From Thermodesulfovibrio sp. (GTDB lineage: Bacteria > Nitrospirota > Thermodesulfovibrionia > UBA6902): 51,693 nt of DNA. The stretch is taken from positions 1 through 51,693 of the forward strand of contig JALSHG010000089.1 in the NCBI GenBank assembly GCA_026982355.1, written 5' to 3'. Each line of letters begins with the position of its first letter. Positions within the stretch are counted from its first letter, which is position 1. The notes beneath the pieces were generated by a model. That model searched no databases, was not told the origin of the DNA, and worked only from the letters and a program-made list of their open reading frames with translations. A program made the position numbers and the translations under genes. Below are positions 19,275 through 27,910 of this stretch, in pieces.

Positions 19275-21224
19275 TTTATTCATAATACTGTCATTGGCCT
19301 TCCCGAGGCCGTCCCGAATCAGAGACAGAAGCCGCCGTGCAGCCTCCGGCTCCCGGTCAACGAGATTTTCAAGCTCTCCGGGGTCGTTCTTCAGATTAAA
19401 CAGAAGGGATGTTTTTTCCTCCAGATTGTGTATGAGCTTGTAGTCACCGTCCCAGACGGCGATCACACCTTTTGTAATCCGGCGGCCGCGGCTTGGATTG
19501 GTCTGTAAATTCATGGAAAATTCCGGCCGTTGCTCTATATCCGCTCCTTTCATAAGGGGCACGAGTGAACGGCCTTCCATCCATGAAGGCACGGGTATGC
19601 CTGCCAGTGCGAGAATCGTGGCAGGGATATCAGCCTGCCCCGCAAGGTCATTGATGACTGTTCCCCCGCGCCGGCCGGGTTCTTTGATGATCAGGGGAAT
19701 GCGGGTCACCTGTTCATAGAGATGTTCGCCGCCATGCCGGAGATACCTGCGCTGGAAGCTCTCCCCGTGGTCCGAAGACAGGATGATCACGCTGTTTTTC
19801 AACAGATCCCTCTCTTGCAGTTCGTTGATGAAATCTTCAAACTGGCTGTCGCAGTAGCTTATGAATTCGTCATAACGAGCCCTTAAAATTCCGACCGCCG
19901 CTTCATTGTAACGGGCGTCGCTGATCCACATTTCCCTCTCCTGGCTCTTGCGCGTCCTGAATTGAGGGGATGAATCGAACATTCCCATGAAGGGTTCAGG
20001 AGGCAGATACGGAAAGTGGGGCGGAAAGAGATGTATCCAGGCAAAAAAAGGCTGCGCGGGCGGATTGTCGTCCATGATATCGAGAAAGCCTGCGAATGCC
20101 TTTGAAGGAGGCGTCACGGTCACCGCGTAGTCTCCGGAGAGGGCGCTCAGCATCCTGCTCAGAATGAAATTTTCCTTTATAACCCAGTTATACAGCCTGA
20201 TCTTCTCGCCGAATCTCCTGTACAGAAAGGCATCGGCAATCTCCACCAGTGATACGGGCGTGCTGAAGGCCGTTGCAGGCGGAGCGACATCAAAACTCTC
20301 CGCCACGCCCAGTGTCTGGACCGATGCGAGGTGGTTTACAATAAACGCCATGTTGTAGTAGCCGTTCTTTTTCAGCAGCAGCGGGAGGCTTTCCGTGCCG
20401 ATTCTGAAGGGCCTTGTTCCTTTCTCATGGTATGTCCGGTGGGTCCACGCCCTCTTGCCGGTCATGAGGGTCGATGTGGTGGGAGGAGTCCAGTTGCTCG
20501 CGGCCTCGGCCTTTGTAAATAATGCCGCTGTCTTCGCCCATTCGCTTATAAAAGGTGTTGTGGGCCTTTCATATCCGTATACCGACATGTCCTCGGCTGC
20601 AAGGGCGTCGAAGGTCACCAGTATGATATTCGGCCGCTCTTTATCCGCTGCGGGACGGATGATTTCCCTTTCCGCCGTCCTGTGCGGTTCTTTCCCCCAT
20701 GAGCAATAAGCCACAAGGGGCACGGAGAGCATCAGCCAGGCTCCGAACAGCCAGACCAGCGGAGTGATCCTGTCCTGTACGGCGTTCATCCACTGTACGG
20801 CCCTGTTGCGGAACAGCCATGACAGAAATACGGCCGCGGCAGTTATGCCCGAGAGTGCCGCAAGTTTCACCTGGAGCGTTGTCTGTCCGTGTTCCCAGAA
20901 AATCCTCTTGCCGAGCCATAGTGTTATGGACAGGAGCAGGAACAGGCATATAAACAGCATCCAGCGCTCCGGCAGGCCGGCCCGGTCCCCGCGCGGAAAA
21001 AACCGCTCCAGTGCTTTAAGCGGTATCCAGGCCAGCAGCGAGGCAAGCACTGATACGGCGCTCCAGAGCACAGTCGCCAGTGCGACGGCGGGCAGGAATT
21101 CGGAAAACGGCGCATAGTACCTGAAGCCGTCCCAGCGGAAAAAGGCATCCCCCAGCAGGTAAAGTGAAAACATCGTGAATATGAGACGGAATATTTTCCA
21201 GCAGGAAGAATTTGCGGGACCCAT
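19269..21224 (-). CDS. Membrane-anchored sulfatase-fold hydrolase or phosphotransferase
   Basis: The 651 residues comprise about five N-terminal membrane segments (to about residue 190) and a periplasmic alkaline-phosphatase-superfamily domain starting RPNIILVTFDALAAEDMSVYG. Metal-site motifs LVTFDA and LSSDHGESFQ are present. The nucleophile position reads NWTPPTTSTLMTG, with threonine rather than the Cys/Ser-x-Pro-x-Arg of true sulfatases, so a lipoteichoic-acid-synthase-like or phosphoethanolamine-transferase-like activity is as likely as sulfatase. The end MNKP and stop lie in the family I repeat, meaning the C-terminus may have been altered by insertion. It sits between two GT39-like genes, suggesting envelope glycan or lipid modification. 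Confidence 0.8.
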   Translation of the reverse strand: MGPANSSCWKIFRLIFTMFSLYLLGDAFFRWDGFRYYAPFSEFLPAVALATVLWSAVSVLASLLAWIPLKALERFFPRGDRAGLPERWMLFICLFLLLSITLWLGKRIFWEHGQTTLQVKLAALSGITAAAVFLSWLFRNRAVQWMNAVQDRITPLVWLFGAWLMLSVPLVAYCSWGKEPHRTAEREIIRPAADKERPNIILVTFDALAAEDMSVYGYERPTTPFISEWAKTAALFTKAEAASNWTPPTTSTLMTGKRAWTHRTYHEKGTRPFRIGTESLPLLLKKNGYYNMAFIVNHLASVQTLGVAESFDVAPPATAFSTPVSLVEIADAFLYRRFGEKIRLYNWVIKENFILSRMLSALSGDYAVTVTPPSKAFAGFLDIMDDNPPAQPFFAWIHLFPPHFPYLPPEPFMGMFDSSPQFRTRKSQEREMWISDARYNEAAVGILRARYDEFISYCDSQFEDFINELQERDLLKNSVIILSSDHGESFQRRYLRHGGEHLYEQVTRIPLIIKEPGRRGGTVINDLAGQADIPATILALAGIPVPSWMEGRSLVPLMKGADIEQRPEFSMNLQTNPSRGRRITKGVIAVWDGDYKLIHNLEEKTSLLFNLKNDPGELENLVDREPEAARRLLSLIRDGLGKANDSIMNKP

Positions 21225-21243
21225 TAGTTGTTTTCTATTATCC

Positions 21244-21378
21244 GAGGCTCTCTTGCAAAGGCCATCTGTTTGTCATCCCGAACGAAGAGAGACGTCTTAT
21301 AAGTCATCGATACCAAAAGTTTCTCCCTCCGGGCGAAATGACAATGCGCAGGCATTTTCATGCTTTTGCAAGAGGCTC
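21244..21378 (+). repeat. Family II dispersed repeat, copy B
   Basis: The 135-bp element has near-perfect termini, GAGGCTCTCTTGCAAAGG on the left and CTTTTGCAAGAGGCTC on the right, with the shared interior TTTCTCCCTCCGGGCGAAAT. It occupies about half of the 312-bp divergent space between the sulfatase-fold gene and the second glycosyltransferase. No clear flanking duplication is seen. Confidence 0.8.
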
Positions 21379-21464
21379 ATCTGAATGTTTTATGATGCAG
21401 AAAACGCAAGTGATCTTCAGATACATTTTTAACTATAACATTTTATGATGGTATTTGAAATACT

Positions 21465-21493
21465 TTGTTTTGAGATGCCGTTAGTGTTATAAT
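21465..21493 (+). promoter_or_regulatory. Sigma-70-type promoter with extended -10 upstream of GT39-like gene
   Basis: TTGTTT (21465-21470) and TATAAT (21488-21493) are spaced by 17 bases, and TG precedes the -10 box by one base. It lies about 45 bases before the ATG at 21537. Confidence 0.6.
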
Positions 21494-21536
21494 TCAAATT
21501 GTTCATAACAGTTTCTTGATACACCTGTCCCGCAAA

Positions 21537-23165
21537 ATGTCCGGACTCAGTACATTCATTGAACAGAGGCACAAGGCCCTCGTATGGCTCTTTTTTGCAG
21601 TTTTCCTTGCTGTCGGCGCGGTTGTCTTCAAGGATTACGGCATCTCCTGGGATGAACCCATTTCAAGACACGGCGGGGGATACGCGGCAATGTATGCCGT
21701 GCACGGCGACCGGGCGCTGTTTGACGACAACGAGAGGTATCATGGCCCGGCCTTTGAAATGTTCCTGGTCGGGGTCGAGAGCATTCTTAAACTGACGGAT
21801 GATCCAAGGGCCACCTTTCTCATGCGCCACCTGCTCACGTTCCTGTTGTTTTATGCGGGCGTCGTTTTTTTCTACGTGTTATGCAGGGACCACTTCCGGA
21901 GCTGGAAGATCGGCCTGCTCGGGAGCCTTTTCCTGATACTCAGCCCGAGGATATTCGCCCATTCGTTCTATAATTCAAAAGACATTCCTTTCCTGGCCAT
22001 GTTCATAATAAGCATATATACACTCATCAGGTATCTGGACAACAGGACACCGTACAGGGCGTCCGTTCATGCGCTGGCAAACGCATTTCTGATCGACATA
22101 CGCATACTGGGAATTATTGTCCCGTTCTTCACGGCGGTCTTCCTTGCGGGCGATTTACTGATAACCCGGTCAAAGAAGAGAAAAGGCGAAAAGATAATAC
22201 CGGGTTTTCTTGTATACACATTTTTGCTTGTATCTTTCACCATATTGTTCTGGCCGGTTTTATGGCCGGACCCGGTCTATCATTTCAAAGAGGCATTCAG
22301 GCAGATGTCGGCTTATCCATGGAGGCTGACCGTCCTGTATCTCGGAGAGTACATAAAGGCAACGGACCTGCCGTGGCACTATCTTCCCGTATGGATAGTC
22401 ATATCCACTCCATTGCTTTACACATTCTTTTTCATCGCCGGATCTCTTGTTTCAGTAAAGAAACTGGCGATGAACCCGGTACGCTTTTATACGACCGGAA
22501 GGAATGACCTTATATTTCTGTTATGGTTTTTTCTGCCGCTCGGGGTGGTGATTGCAAGCGGATCTGTTGTATATGATGCATGGCGCCACATGTTTTTTAT
22601 ATATCCGGCGTTTTTAATACTTTCCCTTGCGGGCATGATATATCTCTTCAATTTCATCGAGGCGAAATTCCGGCATGTCTCCCGCAGGCTCATGAAGGCG
22701 GCTTTTGTTGTCCTGACAGCGTTCAGCCTGATTTATACGGCCCGTATCATGGTGGAATATCATCCTTACCAGAACGTGTATTTCAACAGATTGGCGGGCG
22801 GGAACATGAAGGAGATAAAAAAGAACTTCGAGCTGGACTACTGGGGATTATCGTACAGGCAGGCGCTGGAGTATATCCTGAAAAACGATGGTGACAGGTT
22901 TGTGAAAATTTACGTAGCCAACCAGCCGGGGAGGGAGAATGCCAGGATCCTGCCGGCCGCGGACAGGAAGAGACTGGTTTATGTTGACGACCCTGAGGAG
23001 GCGGAATACTTCATCAGTAATTACCGCTGGCACAAGGATGAATATGCCTTTGGAGAAGAATATTATTCAATCAGCATTGACGGGGCAAAAATCATGACAG
23101 TGCTGAAACTTCCGGGCCACCGCGTAAGCCATCCCGAAAAAACGGATCCGGAATCCTCCGAATAA
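21537..23165 (+). CDS. Multi-spanning glycosyltransferase, family 39-like
   Basis: This protein of 542 residues has an N-terminal membrane helix, the acidic motif YGISWDEPISRHGG typical of GT-C enzymes, and eight to ten further hydrophobic segments, then a soluble tail. The segment SPRIFAHSFYNSKDIPF is a recognisable loop of PMT-like bacterial proteins. Donor is presumably a polyprenyl-phosphate sugar; acceptor unknown. I start at ATG 21537; a TTG seven codons upstream is possible but neither has a strong ribosome-binding site. It diverges from the sulfatase-fold gene and shares with it and the other GT39-like protein a likely envelope-modification role. Confidence 0.83.
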   Translation: MSGLSTFIEQRHKALVWLFFAVFLAVGAVVFKDYGISWDEPISRHGGGYAAMYAVHGDRALFDDNERYHGPAFEMFLVGVESILKLTDDPRATFLMRHLLTFLLFYAGVVFFYVLCRDHFRSWKIGLLGSLFLILSPRIFAHSFYNSKDIPFLAMFIISIYTLIRYLDNRTPYRASVHALANAFLIDIRILGIIVPFFTAVFLAGDLLITRSKKRKGEKIIPGFLVYTFLLVSFTILFWPVLWPDPVYHFKEAFRQMSAYPWRLTVLYLGEYIKATDLPWHYLPVWIVISTPLLYTFFFIAGSLVSVKKLAMNPVRFYTTGRNDLIFLLWFFLPLGVVIASGSVVYDAWRHMFFIYPAFLILSLAGMIYLFNFIEAKFRHVSRRLMKAAFVVLTAFSLIYTARIMVEYHPYQNVYFNRLAGGNMKEIKKNFELDYWGLSYRQALEYILKNDGDRFVKIYVANQPGRENARILPAADRKRLVYVDDPEEAEYFISNYRWHKDEYAFGEEYYSISIDGAKIMTVLKLPGHRVSHPEKTDPESSE

Positions 23166-23175
23166 CCCTTACAAT

Positions 23176-23220
23176 GGGAGTCTCTTGCAAAAGTCCTCCG
23201 TCCGTCGCCTGCCGCTGAAG
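23176..23220 (+). repeat. Family II dispersed repeat, truncated copy E
   Basis: GGGAGTCTCTTGCAAAAG followed by a stretch shared with copy C (CCGTCCGTCGCCT against ACGTCCGTCGCCT) shows the left end of a family II element. The rest is lost. It begins eleven bases after the glycosyltransferase stop. Confidence 0.5.
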
Positions 23221-23349
23221 GCCCCCCTGCCTGAAACAGGAAAATTTTTTCCCCACCGGAAAAACTTTTTCGCAATTCCACGCCGGTGTCCTTCCCGTCC
23301 TGGCTGAATATCTTTTGAAAATCAGTTGTTAGCGTATTTCCCCCTGTTC

Positions 23350-23365
23350 AGGCACGCCTATTGCA
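23350..23365 (+). promoter_or_regulatory. Sigma-54-type promoter of the fliK-flgD-flgE cluster
   Basis: AGGCACG, four bases, then TTGCA matches the -24/-12 consensus (TGGCACG-N4-TTGC) with correct 12-base phasing of GG and GC. Scanning both strands by eye found no comparable site elsewhere in the window. Transcription should begin near 23376, almost at the fliK start, which affects the start-codon choice. Confidence 0.65.
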
Positions 23366-23377
23366 TCAGTGGCCGGC

Positions 23378-25027
23378 ATGAGCGTTTATATACAGACTGC
23401 GATGGAAACCAAAGGGGTCGGCAGGCAGAATCCCGGACACGGCCTGAATCTTCGCAGGGGGGCGGGTCTCGACAGTTTCATGTTCGACTCCATGATAAGT
23501 AATTTCATGACACGGGAGACCGACAGGTTCCGGGGACAGGCCGCCGGAAAACCCGAGAGGATGGAAGACCGTCAGTATTCCCGGAAAACAGCGGAGCCCG
23601 CCGGGACGCGGAGGGACCCGGAAATCGACGGCCCGGGAAAAATCGATGCCGGCTCTCAAAAGCCGGCAAGGACCAGCGGGGCCGGGGAGCAGTGCCGCGG
23701 CAATGAATACGATGACATAAACGGTCAGCCCGCGCAGGCCGGCAAGTATGCGGAGGAAGACGGCAAGGCCGTAAATCAGAGTCCCGGCGCAGCAAAGAGA
23801 GATTCCGCCTCCCCCGGGAACAACCACGGGGCCGCAAAAGATGATCCCGATGACCTGGAGACAGCCGGCTTGCTGCTGAGGCGTGCCGGCCTGTCATACG
23901 GGGCCGCCGGTGCGACAGCAGGTAAAGGGTCGTCGCAACAGGCCGGTGACGCGGGTGCAGCGGCTGAGAACGCCCCGAAGATTCTCAGTCAAGATGGCTC
24001 TGACGGTGGCAAAAAATCAGTCAACAGGGAAAATGTGCAGCCGGCCGACACGAAAAATCCCCTGAAGAGCGGCGCGCCCCCGGAAGGCGTGCTGAAAAAC
24101 ACCGGTTCCGGACATGCGGACGGCCAAGGGGCGTTAACGGCAGGCGGTAAGGACCCGCAATCCCCGGCCGGTGACCTGGCAAGGACGGATAACGGACTGA
24201 AGGCATGCCCCCCCTTCCGGGAAAAGATAATCGGACTCACCGGGGAAAAGGGCATTAATAATATTGAAGAGATGATCAGAAAGCATATAAGGACCGCCGT
24301 TTCGGCTGATCCGAGGGCCGGGGAAGGTGATCTTTTCACACTTTCAGGCAGAAGCGCTCATCCGGCGGGACAGTTTTTCATGAGGCAGTTTCAATTGCAG
24401 GAGGCTGTTACGGCGACGGCGGGCGGTAACGGTGCAAGGATATTGCCCGGCGTGAGGCTGACGTCCGGACTTGCCGGAAACCTGAACCGTGAAGGCGGTT
24501 CCGGCAGTCAACCAAAGACCGCCCGCACTGCTCCGGGACACGGCAATACGGACACGGCGGGCAGCGGTGTAATCGCTCAGGCCGGGGGAAAGGGGAGGAA
24601 TATCCAGCACGCCGCAAGAGCTGCGGCCCCCCCCGCCTTCAACGACGCGGTCGACAGGATTGTTTATATTGCAAGGGGCGGTAACAGGCTCGGCGTCACC
24701 GTGGAAAACGAGACAGTGGGAAAGCTTAATATAAGCGTCAGCCTGAACAAGGGGATGGTAAATGTTCATATCAATGCCGCCGATAATGCCACGAGGGAAT
24801 TCGTTCAGAACAATATTCAGCACATAGTCGATTCCCTCGCAAAGAGCGGTGTCAGTGTGGGCGGATTCTCCGTGGGGCTGAGGAATCACAGGGACGGTGA
24901 AAGCGGTGAAAACAGGTATGCTTACGGCAACGGAAACACTTTTGATATTGACGGCGGGCGTGAGAGTGCATATCCGGCGGAAAAGGCAGGGCGCGGCGGC
25001 AGCGGCATGATAAGTGTTTTTGCGTGA
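23378..25027 (+). CDS. fliK: Flagellar hook-length control protein FliK
   Basis: FliK is the secreted ruler that measures hook length and switches export specificity. The protein (549 residues from ATG 23378) has a long, low-complexity, Gly/Ala/Asn/Asp-rich N-terminal region as expected of a ruler, and a folded C-terminal domain at roughly residues 425-510 with LGVTVENETVGKLNISVSLN and VNVHINAADNATREFVQNN, the Flg_hook pattern. The start is uncertain: GTG at 23369, ATG at 23378 and ATG at 23402 are in frame. The sigma-54-type promoter predicts a transcript starting near 23376, which would favour 23402 or leaderless translation. It is followed by flgD and flgE on the same strand. Confidence 0.85.
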   Translation: MSVYIQTAMETKGVGRQNPGHGLNLRRGAGLDSFMFDSMISNFMTRETDRFRGQAAGKPERMEDRQYSRKTAEPAGTRRDPEIDGPGKIDAGSQKPARTSGAGEQCRGNEYDDINGQPAQAGKYAEEDGKAVNQSPGAAKRDSASPGNNHGAAKDDPDDLETAGLLLRRAGLSYGAAGATAGKGSSQQAGDAGAAAENAPKILSQDGSDGGKKSVNRENVQPADTKNPLKSGAPPEGVLKNTGSGHADGQGALTAGGKDPQSPAGDLARTDNGLKACPPFREKIIGLTGEKGINNIEEMIRKHIRTAVSADPRAGEGDLFTLSGRSAHPAGQFFMRQFQLQEAVTATAGGNGARILPGVRLTSGLAGNLNREGGSGSQPKTARTAPGHGNTDTAGSGVIAQAGGKGRNIQHAARAAAPPAFNDAVDRIVYIARGGNRLGVTVENETVGKLNISVSLNKGMVNVHINAADNATREFVQNNIQHIVDSLAKSGVSVGGFSVGLRNHRDGESGENRYAYGNGNTFDIDGGRESAYPAEKAGRGGSGMISVFA

Positions 25028-25071
25028 AACTTTCTTTGCACGGCGGGAGAGCCCGCATGACACTTTATGAA

Positions 25072-25200
25072 CCTTAATGTTGCATAAACGTGCAGGGGAG
25101 TCTGCCGGAAAACCGTTATAAAGCGATTGGATGTCGGAAACATGTCCCTGTTGCGGGAAGTAACGGCAAGTGAAGCTCAAAAAGACATACATATGTAAGG
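25072..25200 (+). repeat. Family I inverted repeat, partly deleted long variant
   Basis: The 129-bp copy starts CCTTAATG (B end) and ends ATGTAAGG (A end) and contains part of the loop insertion in the opposite orientation to 4805-5018, recognised by TTATAAAGCGATTGGATGTC and CAAAAAGAC. The second half of the insertion and one inner arm are missing. Flanks TGAA and TGTA differ at one position. It lies between fliK and flgD. Confidence 0.75.
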
Positions 25201-25232
25201 TGTAATGTGAACATATCTTTGTGGGAGGCGGC

Positions 25233-25889
25233 ATGAACATATCCGGAGTAAACACCATTATTGATGTCAACGCCGGGAACACACCTCTCGGGAAAAAGAC
25301 CCTCGGGAAGGAGGATTTCATGAATCTCCTTCTTAAGCAGTTGAGCCACCAGGACCCGTTGAATCCCATGGACAGCAGGGAGTTTACCGTTCAGCTTACA
25401 CAGTTCAGTTCCCTTGAAGAGCTTAACAATATAAACGACACACTGGGCGATGTGCTGGCGTTTCAGCATTCGATGCAGAATGCGGCCGTAACAAACCTTA
25501 TCGGCAGACATGTCAAAATCAACGGCAGCAACGTCTATCTTGACGGCCAGGCGGATATCGGCTACCAGTTGTCACGGGATGCGTCTTCAGTAAAGATACT
25601 GATTCATGATTCAACCGGCAGGATTATCCGTACGGAAAATCTGGGGCCGCGCAAGGCCGGAGACGGAAGCTTCCTGTGGGACGGCAGGGACGATCTGGGC
25701 AACCGCATGTCCGCAGGCAATTATACCTTTGAAGTGGAAGCGCTTGACGGCTCTGGCAATCCTATCGAGGTGGAAACAAGGAGCTCGGGGAGTGTCACTG
25801 GCATTGTCTTCAGGGACGGGGTTACATATCTTGTGCTGGATAAGGCCGGAAAAGTCCGTCTCGGCGATATCCTGGCGGTGGAAAAGTAA
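25233..25889 (+). CDS. flgD: Flagellar hook assembly (cap) protein FlgD
   Basis: FlgD caps the growing hook and guides FlgE subunits. The 218 residues include the conserved N-terminal segment LGKEDFMNLLLKQLSHQDPL, NPMDSREFTVQLTQFSSLEE, and a C-terminal half with FlgD Ig/tudor-like signatures (FLWDGRDDLGNRMSAGNYTF). I start at ATG 25233, preceded by GGGAGG; the in-frame GTG four codons earlier would sit on top of that site. It is followed 59 bases later by flgE, with half of a family I repeat between. Confidence 0.95.
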   Translation: MNISGVNTIIDVNAGNTPLGKKTLGKEDFMNLLLKQLSHQDPLNPMDSREFTVQLTQFSSLEELNNINDTLGDVLAFQHSMQNAAVTNLIGRHVKINGSNVYLDGQADIGYQLSRDASSVKILIHDSTGRIIRTENLGPRKAGDGSFLWDGRDDLGNRMSAGNYTFEVEALDGSGNPIEVETRSSGSVTGIVFRDGVTYLVLDKAGKVRLGDILAVEK

Positions 25890-25890
25890 G

Positions 25891-25918
25891 ATGCCGGTAT
25901 TTTATGCAACTGTAAGGT
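25891..25918 (+). repeat. Family I repeat, half copy (A end only)
   Basis: ATGCCGGTATTTTATGCAAC followed by TGTAAGG is the right half of the element in the B-to-A orientation, starting directly after the flgD stop. The flgE ribosome-binding site lies downstream and is independent of it. Confidence 0.65.
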
Positions 25919-25948
25919 GAATATAAGTACGAAGGGAGGAATATAGAT

Positions 25949-27274
25949 ATGAGCATCACATCCATGTTTACGGCGGTCAGCGGTATGAACGTGAACGGAC
26001 AGGGACTTTCGGTGGTGGGTGACAATATCGCAAACATGAACACCCACGGCTTCAAGACAAGCACCGTGGTCTTCGGCGACATAGTGAGCCAGACAGTGGG
26101 CTCGCTGGGAATCGGAAGGGGTGCCCTGCTCAATGAAGTATCACAGGAATTCACACAGGGGGCGTTCGAGAACACCCCGAATGTCCTGGACCTCGCAGTG
26201 GACGGTGACGGTCTGTTCGTGGTGAAAAAGGGAAACAGCACGTTTTACACGAGGGCCGGCCAGTTCGGCATCGACAAGCAGGGCTATGCCACCAATCCGG
26301 ACGGCTACAGGCTCCAGGGTTACCAGTATTCCGTTACGGGCGCCTCCTCGACGGTGGTCAGCGACATCAACGTCGCATCGATAAACAGCCAGCCGAGGAA
26401 TTCCTCCAAGGCGACAATATATGCGAATCTCGACTCGAGGTCATCGACACCCTCGGCATTCAGCGTGAGCAGTCCGGAGACCACGTCGAACTTCACGAGC
26501 ACCATCACGGTGTATGATTCCCTGGGTAACGCCCACGTGATTAATGTTTATTACAGGAAAAACCAGGCCATCACCACGGCCAACGGCTGGCCCTCGGGTT
26601 ATCCCGCGCTCGGCGGAAACGAATGGCAGTGGTACGCGGTTGTCGGGTCGTCGGATACGACAAGCGGCAGTACCGAGATACAGGCCTACGGAACACTGGA
26701 GTTCAACACCAACGGCGCGCTTTACAAACAGAGCGCAACCACCTATCCCCTTACGTCGGGCGGTTTCGACTTTGCGGGGGGCGCCACCCAGGGGCAGGTG
26801 ATAGCCTTTGATTTCGGCGACGACATCGCCAATGACGGCGGAACCGGCCTGGAAGGGACAACGCAGTTCGGCACCACTTCCACGACATCATATCTGCAGC
26901 AGGACGGCTATGCGGCGGGCACGCTGAAAAACCTGACCATAAACAACGAGGGGTTGATGTCGGGTATCTTCACCAACGGCCAGACCAAGAACATCGCCCA
27001 GATCGTGCTGGCGAAATTCATATCGCAGGAAGGGCTGAAAAAGCAGGGAAACAGTCTCTATGCCGAGTCTTATGAATCGGGCCAGCCTATTGTCACCTCC
27101 CCGGGGAATTCGGGCACAGGCCAGATACTGTCGAACACCCTCGAACTGAGCAACGTGGATCTTGCCGCGGAATTCGTCAAGATGATAATACTGCAGCGCG
27201 GTTTCCAGGCAAACTCCAGGATGGTTTCCACATCCGACGACCTGCTGAACGAACTCGTCAATCTCAAGCGGTAA
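25949..27274 (+). CDS. flgE: Flagellar hook protein FlgE
   Basis: FlgE polymerises into the hook outside the cell. The 441 residues have the rod/hook N-terminal signature (TAVSGMNVNGQGLSVVGDNI, then ANMNTHGFKTS), a variable D1-D2 middle part rich in Ser/Thr/Gly, and the C-terminal heptad-containing segment ELSNVDLAAEFVKMIILQRG followed by FQANSRMVSTSDDLLNELVNL. GGGAGGA precedes the ATG at seven bases. Length is in the usual range (400-450). It ends the visible flagellar cluster; flgG, fliC and other structural genes are not in the window. Confidence 0.96.
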   Translation: MSITSMFTAVSGMNVNGQGLSVVGDNIANMNTHGFKTSTVVFGDIVSQTVGSLGIGRGALLNEVSQEFTQGAFENTPNVLDLAVDGDGLFVVKKGNSTFYTRAGQFGIDKQGYATNPDGYRLQGYQYSVTGASSTVVSDINVASINSQPRNSSKATIYANLDSRSSTPSAFSVSSPETTSNFTSTITVYDSLGNAHVINVYYRKNQAITTANGWPSGYPALGGNEWQWYAVVGSSDTTSGSTEIQAYGTLEFNTNGALYKQSATTYPLTSGGFDFAGGATQGQVIAFDFGDDIANDGGTGLEGTTQFGTTSTTSYLQQDGYAAGTLKNLTINNEGLMSGIFTNGQTKNIAQIVLAKFISQEGLKKQGNSLYAESYESGQPIVTSPGNSGTGQILSNTLELSNVDLAAEFVKMIILQRGFQANSRMVSTSDDLLNELVNLKR

Positions 27275-27300
27275 TGCCGGAGCGTTAAAGCGGTTGTGAT

Positions 27301-27346
27301 GCCGGCCCATTCCCCGTGCTTTCTCCCGGGAGGGGAAGTGGCCGGC
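27301..27346. terminator. Long hairpin between convergent flgE and the two-CW gene
   Basis: GCCGGCC and TTCCCC (27301-27315) pair with GGGGAA and GGCCGGC (27332-27346), separated by a two-base mismatch in the stem. It lies between two converging genes and four bases before the stop of the minus-strand gene. No U-tract follows on either strand, so it could be a bidirectional 3' end or stabiliser. Confidence 0.5.
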
Positions 27347-27350
27347 GATC

Positions 27351-27662
27351 CTATTTGAATGACGCCTGATAGACCTGTCCGGGTCTCAAGAGGGTGAAAT
27401 TGTCGACCCCCTCTTCCTCCCTGACCTTTTTCAGCACTTCACATGACATGCATGATACGGACTTCTGGGCAAAATCACCCTGTACCTTGCCCCCGCAAAA
27501 GGTGCCGGCTATGGCCCAGCATATCCTGCCGGCGTTTTTGCCGCTGTTTATCCCGTTGCACGACGTCTCCGAGGCGGCCGGACAGATGCCGAGGTCCTGA
27601 TTCTTGGCCCCTCCCGGCTCCCTGCCGCATTTCTTTATTTCCCAGCAGTTCAGTTTTGACAT
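27351..27662 (-). CDS. Two-CW domain-type small cysteine protein
   Basis: The 103-residue protein has paired cysteine-tryptophan motifs: NCWEIKKCGREPGGAKN with GICPAA, then ICWAIAGTFCGGKVQGDFA and a final VSCMSCEVLKKVREEEG. I recognise this as the small two-CW family, whose function is unknown; the cysteines could bind a metal or iron-sulfur cluster. The start is fixed at ATG 27662 by AGGAGGGG immediately upstream; a longer frame seven codons upstream overlaps that site. A sigma-28-like promoter lies 56-83 bases upstream, so the gene is likely expressed with late flagellar genes. It lies between flgE and cheB. Confidence 0.85.
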   Translation of the reverse strand: MSKLNCWEIKKCGREPGGAKNQDLGICPAASETSCNGINSGKNAGRICWAIAGTFCGGKVQGDFAQKSVSCMSCEVLKKVREEEGVDNFTLLRPGQVYQASFK

Positions 27663-27717
27663 TTGCCCCTCCTGTCTCGTCATGATGCATTCATGTCATT
27701 CTATTCTTCTGTATTTC

Positions 27718-27745
27718 TTATCGGCAGACAGGGCTGAAACCTTTA
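27718..27745 (-). promoter_or_regulatory. Sigma-28 (FliA)-like promoter
   Basis: On the minus strand TAAAGG (TAAA at 27742-27745) and a perfect GCCGATAA (27718-27725) are separated by 16 bases from the end of TAAA. The enterobacterial consensus has 15. The eight-base -10 match is unlikely by chance next to flagellar and chemotaxis genes. It would drive the two-CW gene. Confidence 0.65.
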
Positions 27746-27751
27746 ACTCCA

Positions 27752-27870
27752 GAGGCTCTTGCAAAGGTCTTACGTCCGTCGCCTCCAGCGGAGAGAGATG
27801 TCTTATAACTCATCGATGATACCAAAAGATTTTTCCCTCCGGCCGGAATGACATATGCAGGCATTTTCAC
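27752..27870 (+). repeat. Family II dispersed repeat, copy C (right end lost)
   Basis: The copy opens GAGGCTCTTGCAAAGG and contains TTTTTCCCTCCGGCCGGAAT, but the right terminal inverted repeat is absent beyond GCATTTTCAC. It lies just upstream of the sigma-28-like promoter and could influence it. Confidence 0.7.
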
Positions 27871-27910
27871 ACGTCACTTCAGGATCGGCGGATATCCGGA
27901 ACAACAGTCG

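Noticed and set aside
24344-25369. Minus-strand 341-codon frame across the fliK end and flgD start
   Set aside because: Antisense shadow in GC-rich DNA; it crosses a family I repeat and has no motif.
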